Assembly: GCF_022429645.1 (NCBI RefSeq)
Contig: NZ_CP092480.1
Span: forward strand, 3,144,501-3,208,500
Origin: Lutibacter sp. A80
Lineage (GTDB): Bacteria > Bacteroidota > Bacteroidia > Flavobacteriales > Flavobacteriaceae
Length of the DNA: 64,000 nt
Direction of reading: 5' to 3'
Position 1 is the stretch's first letter. Each line of letters opens with the position of its first letter. The position numbers and the translations under genes are program-made. Shown piece by piece: positions 10,301 to 17,323 of the stretch. Below the pieces are notes generated by a model. That model saw nothing but the letters and a program-made list of their open reading frames with translations. It did not search any database and was not told the origin of the DNA.

Positions 10301-13300
10301 GGAGATGGAACACCAGGTCCAAACGGCACAGATCCAAATAATCCAGATACAGATGGAGACGGTGTGTTAGATGGAACAGAAATTACAGAAGGAACAGATC
10401 CAAACGATCCATGTGATTATATTACAACAAGTGTAACAGAAACACAAGGTGGTGATTGGTTAACAGCTGATTGTGATGGCGATGGAGATCCAAACGGAAG
10501 TGATCCAGAACCAAACGATCCATGTTCTTACGATACAGCAACTCAAAACTTAGCAAATGCCGATGCAGCTTGGTTAGCAGCAGATTGTGATGGAGATGGC
10601 GTACCAAATGGAGAAGAAGTAGATCCTGATGGAGATGGAACACCAGGTCCAAACGGCACAGATCCAAACGATCCATGTGATTATATTACAACAAGTGTAA
10701 CAGAAACACAAGGTGGTGATTGGTTAACAGCTGATTGTGATGGCGATGGAGATCCAAACGGAAGTGATCCAGAACCAAACAATCCATGTTCTTACGATAC
10801 AGCAACTCAAAACTTAGCAAATGCCGATGCAGCTTGGTTAGCAGCAGATTGTGATGGCGATGGCGTACCAAATGGAGAAGAAGTAGATCCTGATGGAGAT
10901 GGAACACCAGGTCCAAACGGCACAGATCCAAACGATCCATGTGATTATATTACAACAAGTGTAACAGAAACACAAGGTGGTGATTGGTTAACAGCTGATT
11001 GTGATGGCGATGGAGATCCAAACGGAAGTGATCCAGAACCAAACAATCCATGTTCTTACGATACAGCAACTCAAAACTTAGCAAATGCCGATGCAGCTTG
11101 GTTAGCAGCAGATTGTGATGGCGATGGCGTACCAAATGGAGAAGAAGTAGATCCTGATGGAGATGGAACACCAGGTCCAAACGGCACAGATCCAAACGAT
11201 CCATGTGATTATAATGCGTTAAGTCAAAACTTAGCAAATGCAGATGCAGTTTGGTTAGCAACAGATTGTGATGGAGATAGCATTCCAAATGAAGATGAAA
11301 TAGATAACGGAACAGATCCATTAGATCCAGACACAGATGGAGATGGAAATCCAGACAATACAGATCCAAATCCAACAGTACCAACAGCAGAAGATGATTC
11401 AATGAATGCCGTTGAAGGAGAATCTACAACGCATAAGATTATCGATAATGATGATTTTATACCAAGTACAGATTTATCAATTATAAATGCTGGTACAGGT
11501 ACAGCAAAAGGTACAGTAAGTTTTAATCCAGGAACAGGTGAGATGGAATACACACCAATACCAGGTGAAGAAGGAACAACAGTAACAGTAGATTATACAG
11601 TATGTAATACAGCGGTTTCACCAGAAGTATGTGATACAGCAACAGTTACAATTACAGTACAAGAAGATACAGATGGAGATGGTATACCAGATGTAACAGA
11701 TCCAGATGATGACAATGATGGTGACCCAGACGTAAGTGATCCTGCCCCACTAGACCCTTGTGAATATAATTCAGCAAGTCAAAATACAGCAAATGCAGAT
11801 GCAGCTTGGTTAGCAGATGATTGTGATGGAGATGGCGTACCAAATGGAGAAGAAGTAGATAATGGAACAGATCCAAACGATCCATGTGAAGGCGGAAACG
11901 TAGCGAATGTAGACTTAAACGATACAACAAGTGCTTGGTACTTAGCAGATTGTGATGGAGATGGTGTACCAAATGGAGAAGAAATAACAGGTGGCACAGA
12001 TCCAAACGATCCATGTGATTATAATGCGTTAAGTCAAAACTTAGCAAATGCAGATGCAGCTTGGTTAGCAACAGATTGTGATGGAGATGGCGTACCAAAT
12101 GGAGAAGAAGTAGATAATGGAACAGATCCATTAGATCCAGACACAGATGGAGATGGAAATCCAGACAATACAGATCCAAATCCAATAGTACCAACAGCAG
12201 AAGATGATTCAATGAATGCCGTTGAAGGAGAATCTACAACGCATAAGATTATCGATAATGATGACTTTATACCAAGTACAGATTTATCAATCATAAATGC
12301 TGGTACAGGTACAGCAAAAGGTACAGTAAGTTTTAATCCAGGAACAGGTGAGATGGAATACACACCAATACCAGGTGAAGAAGGAACAACAGTAACTGTA
12401 GATTATACAGTATGTAATATAAATGTATGTGATACTGCAACAGTTATAATTACAGTACAAGAAGATACAGATGGAGATGGTATACCAGATGTAACAGATC
12501 CAGATGATGACAATGATGGTGACCCAGACGTAAGTGATCCTGCGCCACTAGACCCTTGTGAATATAATTCAGCAAGTCAAAATACAGCAAATGCAGATGC
12601 AGCTTGGTTAGCAGATGATTGTGATGGAGATGGTGTACCAAATGGAGAAGAAATAACAGACGGAACAGATCCATTAGATCCAGACACAGATGGAGATGGT
12701 GATCCAGATGGAAGCGATACTGCGCCACTAGACCCTTGTGAATATAATTCAGCAACTCAAAATACAGCAAATGCAGATGCAGCTTGGTTAGCAGATGATT
12801 GTGATGGAGATGGCATTCCAAATGAAGAAGAAATAGATAACGGAACAGATCCATTAGATCCAGATACAGATGGAGATGGAAATCCAGATAATACAGATCC
12901 AAATCCAATAGCACCAACAGCAGTCGATGATTCAATGAATGCCGTTGAAGGAGAATCTACAACGCATAAGATTATCGATAATGATGACTTTATACCAAGT
13001 ACAGATTTATCTATTACAGATGCCGGAACTGGAAGTGCAGATGGTACAGTAAGTTTTGATCCAGAAACAGGAGAGATGACTTATACGCCAGCACCAGGTG
13101 AAGAAGGAACAACAGTAACTGTAGATTATATAGTATGTAATACAGCGGTTTCACCAGAAGTATGTGATACAGCAACAGTTACAATTACAGTACAAGAAGA
13201 TACAGATGGAGATGGAGATCCAGATATAACAGATCCAGATGATGACAATGATGGAAATCCAGATGTTACGGATCCAAATCCAAAAGTACCAACAGCTGTA

Positions 13301-16300
13301 GATGATTCAATGAAAGCAAATGAAGGTGAGCCTACAACGCATAACATTTTAGATAATGATGACTTCTTACCAAGTACAGATTTATCTATTACAGATGCAG
13401 GTACTGGTACAGCGGAAGGTGTTGTAAGCTTTAATCCAGAAACTGGAGAGATGACTTATACTTCTGCTCCAGGAGAAGAAGGTTCTACTGTAACATTAGA
13501 TTATATGGTATGTAATACAGCAGTGTCACCAGAAGTATGTGATACAGCAACAGTTATAATTACTATTATAGATGAAGGGGATCCAATAGCTGTAGATGAT
13601 TATGTAGAAATATTGGAAGATACAACAACACCTACATTAATAGATGCATTAGCTAATGATATTTTAACAGATGATGCAACATATTCTATTGGAAGTTTTG
13701 TTTATACAGGTGATAATGGAGCAGTAATAACAGATAATTTAGATGGAACGTTTACATATATACCAGCACCAGGTTTCTCTGGAGAGGATACATTCTCATA
13801 TACAATTTGTGATGATGATATTCCTAGCAGTTGTGAAACGGCAACCGTTTATATTACTGTAACTGATGAAGGAGATCCTTTTGCAGTAAATGATTCTGCT
13901 AGTACTATTGAAAATACATTAGTTACTACTGTAGATGTTACTATGAATGATACATTTGTTGATAATGCTACTATTACAGCTTATGATAATTCAAGTTTAA
14001 ATGGTGGTACAGTGGTGCCAGGATCAGTTCCAGGAACATTTGATTATACACCACCAACTGGCTTTATTGGATTAGATTCATTTACATATACAATTTGTGA
14101 TGATGATGCTCCAGTACCTAATTGTTCAACTGCAACGGTAACAATTGATGTTCAGCCAGGTACATCAGACTTAGTAACAGTAAAAACGGTAAGTGATCCT
14201 ACGCCAAATGAAGGAGATACAATTACTTATAGTATTGCAGTTACTAATAATGGACCAAGTGATGCAACAGATGTAAGTTTAACAGACTTATTACCAGCAG
14301 GTGTTACTTATGTAAATGATGATCAAGTAGATTCATTTAATAGTGGATCAGGAATATGGACAGTTGGAACCATTGCAAATGGAGCAACAGCAACCTTAAA
14401 TATTACAGCAACTGTTGATGTAGATACTGCTGGAGAAACAATAACGAATATAACTACAGCAGCAACAGGTAACCAAATTGATCCAACAACAGAAGGAGAT
14501 GATTTAGATGCAATAATAATTGTAGAAAACCATGCAGATATAGTATTGACTAAGGTTGTAGATAATGCTACACCAAATGCAGGAGATATAGTAACCTATA
14601 CCGTAACCGTTAGAAATAATGGACCAGCAAAAGTTACCAATTTAGTAGTAACCGATGCTTTACCAGCAGGTTTAACTTATGCGAATGTTATGCCAAGTGA
14701 TGGAACGTGGACCGCACCAAATTGGAATGTTGATTTACTAGAATCAGGCGAAAAAGAAACTATAGTTATAGAAGCAATTGTAGGAATGGATCAAGGAGGT
14801 ATGACATTGACAAATGTAGTGTCAAATACACAAGACCAAGTAGATGCAAACTTAACAGAAGATGATGATAACGCTACAATTGTAGTAACAAGTTCAGATT
14901 TAGCAACTGTAAAAACAGTAAGTAATGCTACCCCAAATGAGGGCGATACAATTACTTATACCATTGCAGTTACAAATAACGGACCAAGTACTGCAACAGG
15001 TGTAAGTTTAATAGATAATTTACCAGTAGGAGTTACTTATGTAAGTAATTCAACAGCATCAGGAACATATAATTATGGATCAGGATTGTGGACAATTGGA
15101 GAATTAGCAAATGGAGCAACAGCAACATTAAACATAACAGCAACAGTTAATGATGGAACATTAGGACAAACAATTACAAACACAACAAGTGCAGTAATTG
15201 CAGACCAATCAGATTCAGATACTACAAATAATGTAGGAAGTGTTTCAATTGTACCAACAGCTTATATAGATTTAAGTTTAACTAAAACTGTTGTTGGAGA
15301 TTTAGAATTCCTTGAAATAGGTGATATGGTTACGTTCGAAATACACGTAGCGAATGAAGGACCAACTGAAGCAACCGGAGTTCAGGTTACTGATGTGATT
15401 CCTTCTGGATATGCTTATTACGGAATTTATAACTCAACTATTGGAACCTATGATAAAGAAACTGGTATTTGGAATATAGGCTTTATTGAAGTTCGTAATA
15501 CAGCTGTATTGTCAATTGAAGTACAGGTATTAGAAGCTGGTGAATATGTTAATTGTGCAGAAATAACGGCAGCAAATGAACTAGATATAGATTCTACACC
15601 AGCAAATGGAGATGCTAGTGAAGATGATTATGATTGTGCATCTGCAGTGCCATATCAAGAGTTAGATTTAAGACTTGAAAAAACAATTCTTTCTGACGAT
15701 ATAACTCCTTTAGTGGAATCAGTTATTACTTTTGAAATTAGATTGATTAATGATGGAAATATAGAAGGAACAGAAGTTGAAGTAATTGATTTATTACCAT
15801 CAGGATACGATTTTGTGACTTATAGTTCTTCAAAAGGAACGTATGATAGTTTTACAGGAATATGGAATGTTGGAACTATAATGAATGGTGAAACTGAAAT
15901 ATTATTAATTGATGCTATTGTAAATGCAGAAGGAGATTATTTAAACTGTGCAGAAATTACAGCAATGTATCAAACTGATTATGATTTGACTAACAATACA
16001 AGTTGTATAGGAACTGAACCTATTTCAAATATATTACCAGAAGGATTTACACCAAATGGAGATGGAATGAATGATGTATTTGAGATCCCATTTTTACCAA
16101 TTTTATATCCTAATTTCTCTATGGAAATTGTAAATAGATATGGTAATAAAGTATACGAGTATAAACATGATGGAAATCCTAATACGGTTCCAACATGGTG
16201 GGATGGATATTCAACAGGAAGATGGAACTTCTCTAACGATGTACTTCCTACAGGTACATATTTCTACACCATTTATTTTGGAGATAATGATAAGAAGAGA

Positions 16301-16336
16301 GCTCCTCAAACAGGTTGGATCTATTTAAGAAAATAA
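4316..16336 (+). CDS. giant repeat-rich surface protein with T9SS type B (gliding motility-associated) C-terminal domain
   Basis: A 4006-residue secreted protein. Order seen: signal peptide ending AYAQ (about 1-25); Asn/Gly-rich beta-strand region (about 30-340); an SdrD-like B-type segment (about 350-460); a short thrombospondin type 3 (TSP3) calcium-binding stretch (about 475-500) and a lectin-like insert; Ig-like repeats (about 760-960); six 98-residue repeats (about 962-1545); a long Asp-rich TSP3 array with DxDGDGxPNG loops and paired cysteines (about 1545-2990), interleaved with and followed by cadherin/VCBS-like modules (to about 3280); five DUF11 repeats (about 3284-3895); and a CHU_C domain (about 3905-4006; FTPNGDGMNDVF, NRYGNKVYEY, GTYFYTIYF). 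CHU_C is the type B signal exported by T9SS. By analogy with SprB of Flavobacterium johnsoniae it may be a motility or attachment adhesin. It is followed by a PorP/SprF-like gene, its likely export partner. Calcium binding, adhesion and motility roles are inferred. Confidence 0.9.
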   Translation: MKKFYVLLYFTFLIAIASSQTAYAQCTDCDVTNPSISGNYTFAAGTKTCFTADATINGDITFGDGASICVASGATLNLGANNYSGSGMFTIDVQGTLNVGQNPTWASDMDITIAPGGLMTTNTLTLNGDVMNITNNGTFNPGTLQFQNSNAVITIENNEVMDISNNLNISAGKAQFINSGNLSITGNYNSNSISSYINCGIYSGKFNLNNGGQVINTGTFTTQAIDFGNSASKISNYGTFEIDGYVNLGGGTFYNQGAVIVNSGTGISQDGNLVGPSDPNLQGYFEWTNQRTANSGIVGPNLNFTNSNSANSNESGMFANPSALTFESNVTYGGVAPTIEPTNCPTADGGVIYSGTVYNDTNDNGTVDGTGIGSPGSTQLYINVVDSTGNVVATATVASDGTYTVTLDDALVDYTFELSTSQGTEGSPAPTNELPTNWEYTNEGGVVDGSLNVPSLTADSLDFGIKATVDPCTDPAGTDTDGDGINDICDLDDDNDGILDTEESKDKDLPSLTGSSIVNGDGDGNPYILTRQYTIEDICDADELTLDTDKLSFDVRWNNGRSGSIYTGSNTEAVLTVKVDNITYLTITTPNDGGSNNDNATDNGGDALIVASNGATFINSLPSSQGNAYIDHTDFDTTYEDNPERYANILITLPVEISIGQVVEIGFALKADDFDFINGKVEQTCVLDTDRDGIPNYLDADSDNDGCPDAIEADGSITNDDLNSNGSINGTVDANGVPTAVSGGQDATTAVLTSDVISEITIAPSTLEVCENSNITLTATPTGLRVTDFGSTGAINDDTTESIPEAEYIYQWYLGTTALTDDSPYSGTSTASLTITNATSALNGNEYRLEVTTTNNSCSVEESITLTVGDLPTAATIASNSPVCVGEDAVFTITGTAGDIVTYTVGSGTDQTIEIGTGGTVEVTVSGITADTTLDLTNVNNGDCDLALTINTTVSVKNCVLADDDSYSVSYQDGVDGITLGDVLENDKINGVAVDPANVTITSTATTELSIDANGDVTVAAGTAPGTYTIDYTICETAAPSNCEDAKVTVVVGAATAIVAEDDSYTLTYQEGVDGKTISDILENDTLNGVAVDSDDVTITSTATTELSIDANGDVTVAAGTAPGTYTIDYTICETAAPSNCEDAKVTVVVGAATAIVAEDDSYTLTYQEGVDGKTISDILENDTLNGVAVDSDDVTITSTATTELSIDANGDVTVAAGTAPGTYTIDYTICETAAPSNCEDAKVTVVVGAATAIVAEDDSYTLTYQEGVDGKTISDILENDTLNGVAVDSDDVTITSTATTELSIDANGDVTVAAGTAPGTYTIDYTICETAAPSNCEDAKVTVVVGAATAIVAEDDSYTLTYQEGVDGKTISDILENDTLNGVAVDSDDVTITSTATTELSIDANGDVTVAAGTAPGTYTIDYTICETAAPSNCEDAKVTVVVGAATAIVAEDDSYTLTYQEGVDGKTISDILENDTLNGVAVDSDDVTITSTATTELSIDANGDVTVAAGTAPGTYTIDYTICETAAPSNCEEAEVTVVVGEDVDTDGDGVLDGTEITDGTDPNDPCDYITTSVTETQGGDWLTADCDGDGVPNGEEVDPDGDGTPGPNGTDPNDPCEGGDVANVDLTDTTSAWYLADCDNDGLPNGEEVDPNGDGTSGPNGTDPNNPDTDGDGVLDGTEITEGTDPNDPCDYITTSVTETQGGDWLTADCDGDGVPNGEEVDPDGDGTPGPNGTDPNNPDTDGDGVLDGTEITDNTDPNDPCDYITTSVTETQGGDWLTADCDNDGLPNGEEVDPDGDGTPGPNGTDPNNPDTDGDGVLDGTEITDNTDPNDPCDYITTSVTETQGGDWLTADCDNDGLPNGEEVDPDGDGTPGPNGTDPNNPDTDGDGVLDGTEITDGTDPNDPCDYITTSVTETQGGDWLTADCDGDGVPNGEEVDPDGDGTPGPNGTDPNDPCEGGDVANVDLTDTTSAWYLADCDGDGVPNGEEVDPNGDGTPGPNGTDPNNPDTDGDGVLDGTEITEGTDPNDPCDYITTSVTETQGGDWLTADCDGDGDPNGSDPEPNDPCSYDTATQNLANADAAWLAADCDGDGVPNGEEVDPDGDGTPGPNGTDPNDPCDYITTSVTETQGGDWLTADCDGDGDPNGSDPEPNNPCSYDTATQNLANADAAWLAADCDGDGVPNGEEVDPDGDGTPGPNGTDPNDPCDYITTSVTETQGGDWLTADCDGDGDPNGSDPEPNNPCSYDTATQNLANADAAWLAADCDGDGVPNGEEVDPDGDGTPGPNGTDPNDPCDYNALSQNLANADAVWLATDCDGDSIPNEDEIDNGTDPLDPDTDGDGNPDNTDPNPTVPTAEDDSMNAVEGESTTHKIIDNDDFIPSTDLSIINAGTGTAKGTVSFNPGTGEMEYTPIPGEEGTTVTVDYTVCNTAVSPEVCDTATVTITVQEDTDGDGIPDVTDPDDDNDGDPDVSDPAPLDPCEYNSASQNTANADAAWLADDCDGDGVPNGEEVDNGTDPNDPCEGGNVANVDLNDTTSAWYLADCDGDGVPNGEEITGGTDPNDPCDYNALSQNLANADAAWLATDCDGDGVPNGEEVDNGTDPLDPDTDGDGNPDNTDPNPIVPTAEDDSMNAVEGESTTHKIIDNDDFIPSTDLSIINAGTGTAKGTVSFNPGTGEMEYTPIPGEEGTTVTVDYTVCNINVCDTATVIITVQEDTDGDGIPDVTDPDDDNDGDPDVSDPAPLDPCEYNSASQNTANADAAWLADDCDGDGVPNGEEITDGTDPLDPDTDGDGDPDGSDTAPLDPCEYNSATQNTANADAAWLADDCDGDGIPNEEEIDNGTDPLDPDTDGDGNPDNTDPNPIAPTAVDDSMNAVEGESTTHKIIDNDDFIPSTDLSITDAGTGSADGTVSFDPETGEMTYTPAPGEEGTTVTVDYIVCNTAVSPEVCDTATVTITVQEDTDGDGDPDITDPDDDNDGNPDVTDPNPKVPTAVDDSMKANEGEPTTHNILDNDDFLPSTDLSITDAGTGTAEGVVSFNPETGEMTYTSAPGEEGSTVTLDYMVCNTAVSPEVCDTATVIITIIDEGDPIAVDDYVEILEDTTTPTLIDALANDILTDDATYSIGSFVYTGDNGAVITDNLDGTFTYIPAPGFSGEDTFSYTICDDDIPSSCETATVYITVTDEGDPFAVNDSASTIENTLVTTVDVTMNDTFVDNATITAYDNSSLNGGTVVPGSVPGTFDYTPPTGFIGLDSFTYTICDDDAPVPNCSTATVTIDVQPGTSDLVTVKTVSDPTPNEGDTITYSIAVTNNGPSDATDVSLTDLLPAGVTYVNDDQVDSFNSGSGIWTVGTIANGATATLNITATVDVDTAGETITNITTAATGNQIDPTTEGDDLDAIIIVENHADIVLTKVVDNATPNAGDIVTYTVTVRNNGPAKVTNLVVTDALPAGLTYANVMPSDGTWTAPNWNVDLLESGEKETIVIEAIVGMDQGGMTLTNVVSNTQDQVDANLTEDDDNATIVVTSSDLATVKTVSNATPNEGDTITYTIAVTNNGPSTATGVSLIDNLPVGVTYVSNSTASGTYNYGSGLWTIGELANGATATLNITATVNDGTLGQTITNTTSAVIADQSDSDTTNNVGSVSIVPTAYIDLSLTKTVVGDLEFLEIGDMVTFEIHVANEGPTEATGVQVTDVIPSGYAYYGIYNSTIGTYDKETGIWNIGFIEVRNTAVLSIEVQVLEAGEYVNCAEITAANELDIDSTPANGDASEDDYDCASAVPYQELDLRLEKTILSDDITPLVESVITFEIRLINDGNIEGTEVEVIDLLPSGYDFVTYSSSKGTYDSFTGIWNVGTIMNGETEILLIDAIVNAEGDYLNCAEITAMYQTDYDLTNNTSCIGTEPISNILPEGFTPNGDGMNDVFEIPFLPILYPNFSMEIVNRYGNKVYEYKHDGNPNTVPTWWDGYSTGRWNFSNDVLPTGTYFYTIYFGDNDKKRAPQTGWIYLRK
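7199..8945 (+). repeat. tandem array of six 294-bp (98-aa) units in the adhesin gene
   Basis: Units start at 7199, 7493, 7787, 8081, 8375 and 8669. The first differs mainly in its first 120 bp and the last diverges after about 8920. The four central units read as identical DNA. Each encodes an Ig/cadherin-like module opening with DDSYTLTYQEG and closing with a CETAAPSNCE segment. Such identity implies very recent amplification or ongoing gene conversion. Confidence 0.95.
9023..11206 (+). repeat. higher-order TSP3 repeat array (372, 216, 216, 216, 372, 264, 264, 264 bp)
   Basis: Using GATTATATTACAACAAG as the anchor, unit starts fall at 9023, 9395, 9611, 9827, 10043, 10415, 10679 and 10943, and the last unit ends at 11206. 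All lengths keep the reading frame. The two 372-bp units are near-identical copies 1020 bp apart; the 216-bp and 264-bp units are near-identical within their class. Confidence 0.9.
11207..13570 (+). repeat. diverging TSP3 plus cadherin-like repeats
   Basis: An approximately 810-bp block beginning at 11207 recurs at 12017 (GATTATAATGCG anchor). The module opening with DDSMNAVEGEST occurs at about 11393, 12203 and 12926, and a diverged form at about 13300. The second copy lacks 12 bp in the VCNTAVSPEVCD segment. Similarity falls toward the 3' side of the gene. Confidence 0.85.
14167..15990 (+). repeat. five DUF11-type repeats
   Basis: Protein-level repeats of about 120-130 residues start near 14167, 14533, 14894, 15268 and 15662. 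Each has an LxLTKTV-like opening, a VTNNGP-like centre and an LPxGxxY segment. They are clearly diverged at DNA level, unlike the upstream arrays. Confidence 0.85.
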
Positions 16337-16348
16337 AAACACTAATTT

Positions 16349-16380
16349 AGGAAAGAGCGTTTATTAGATCGCTCTTTCCT
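16349..16380 (+). terminator. hairpin between adhesin and PorP/SprF-like genes
   Basis: A perfect 11-bp stem, AGGAAAGAGCG (16349-16359) with CGCTCTTTCCT (16370-16380), sits 13 nt after the adhesin stop. The T-run behind it is interrupted (TCCATATTTTTT), so it may be a leaky terminator or an RNA-stabilising structure within one operon. Confidence 0.5.
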
Positions 16381-16397
16381 TCCATATTTTTTAAACC

Positions 16398-17306
16398 ATG
16401 TTTATGAAAAAATTTAGATTAATTTTAGGGGTTTTAGCCTTAATGTCACTGACAACTGTTTACGGTCAGCAAGACCCTCAATATACACAGTATATGTACA
16501 ATATGAACATTTTAAATCCTGCTTATGCTGGATCCAAAGGTGTTCCAAGTATAGGCATATTAGGAAGGACACAGTGGGTAGGAGTAGAAGGAGCACCACA
16601 AACTTTTACTTTAGCAGCACACGCACCAATAGGGCGTGCAGTAGGATTAGGATTATCAGTAATACACGATGAAATAGGTCCTGTAAAAGAAGACAATATT
16701 TATGCAGATTTTTCCTATACAATTTTCACATCAAGTACAGGTCGCTTAGCCTTTGGATTAAAAGCCGGAGTTACCTTTATGGATGTACGGGAATTGCTAA
16801 TGATAGATCCAGATCCATTAAATATACCAGTTCACGAAACCTCACCAAATTTTGGAGCCGGAGTTTATTATTATACCGATAAGTTTTATGCAGGATTATC
16901 TGTACCGAACTTTTTAGAAACACGTCATTTAGAAAAAGACGGAGGAATTGTAAGTACCGCATCAGAGAAGATGCACTATTTCTTAACCTCAGGATATGTA
17001 TTTGATATAGCAGATAATCTAAAATTAAAACCATCAACAATGATAAAAGCAACAGAAGGTGCTCCATTATCAGTAGATTTATCGTTAAACTTATTAATAG
17101 ATGAGAGAGTTGAATTAGGTTTGTCACATAGATTTGATGATTCAATAAGTGGAATGATCGGTTTTCAAGTAAATAATGACTTTAGATTAGGTTATGCATA
17201 TGATCATACCATTACAAAGTTTGGCGATTTTAACTCAGGATCTCACGAGATACTGTTATTATTTGACTTTAATAGAAAAAATGTTAAGAGTCCAAGATTC
17301 TTTTAA
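16398..17306 (+). CDS. PorP/SprF family type IX secretion system membrane protein
   Basis: This 302-residue protein has a signal peptide ending near TVYGQ and the family's N-terminal signature QDPQYTQYMYN followed by NPAYAGS, then an outer-membrane beta-barrel. PorP/SprF proteins sit in the outer membrane and are needed for secretion or surface anchoring of partner proteins with type B C-terminal domains; in Flavobacterium johnsoniae SprF serves the adhesin SprB. The position 62 bp after a type B adhesin and 17 bp before an OmpA protein supports the same role here. A second ATG at 16404 gives the more usual MKKFR start; neither site has a Shine-Dalgarno sequence. Family assignment is firm; the specific partner is inferred from position. 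Confidence 0.93.
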   Translation: MFMKKFRLILGVLALMSLTTVYGQQDPQYTQYMYNMNILNPAYAGSKGVPSIGILGRTQWVGVEGAPQTFTLAAHAPIGRAVGLGLSVIHDEIGPVKEDNIYADFSYTIFTSSTGRLAFGLKAGVTFMDVRELLMIDPDPLNIPVHETSPNFGAGVYYYTDKFYAGLSVPNFLETRHLEKDGGIVSTASEKMHYFLTSGYVFDIADNLKLKPSTMIKATEGAPLSVDLSLNLLIDERVELGLSHRFDDSISGMIGFQVNNDFRLGYAYDHTITKFGDFNSGSHEILLLFDFNRKNVKSPRFF

Positions 17307-17323
17307 TAAAAAACCACAGAAAT

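Noticed and set aside
9025..13347. Many long open frames on the minus strand inside the adhesin gene
   Set aside because: They recur with the repeat period and consist of low-complexity His/Leu/Ser/Pro-rich text, as expected for the antisense of DGDG and TDPN codons; none has a promoter or a recognisable domain.
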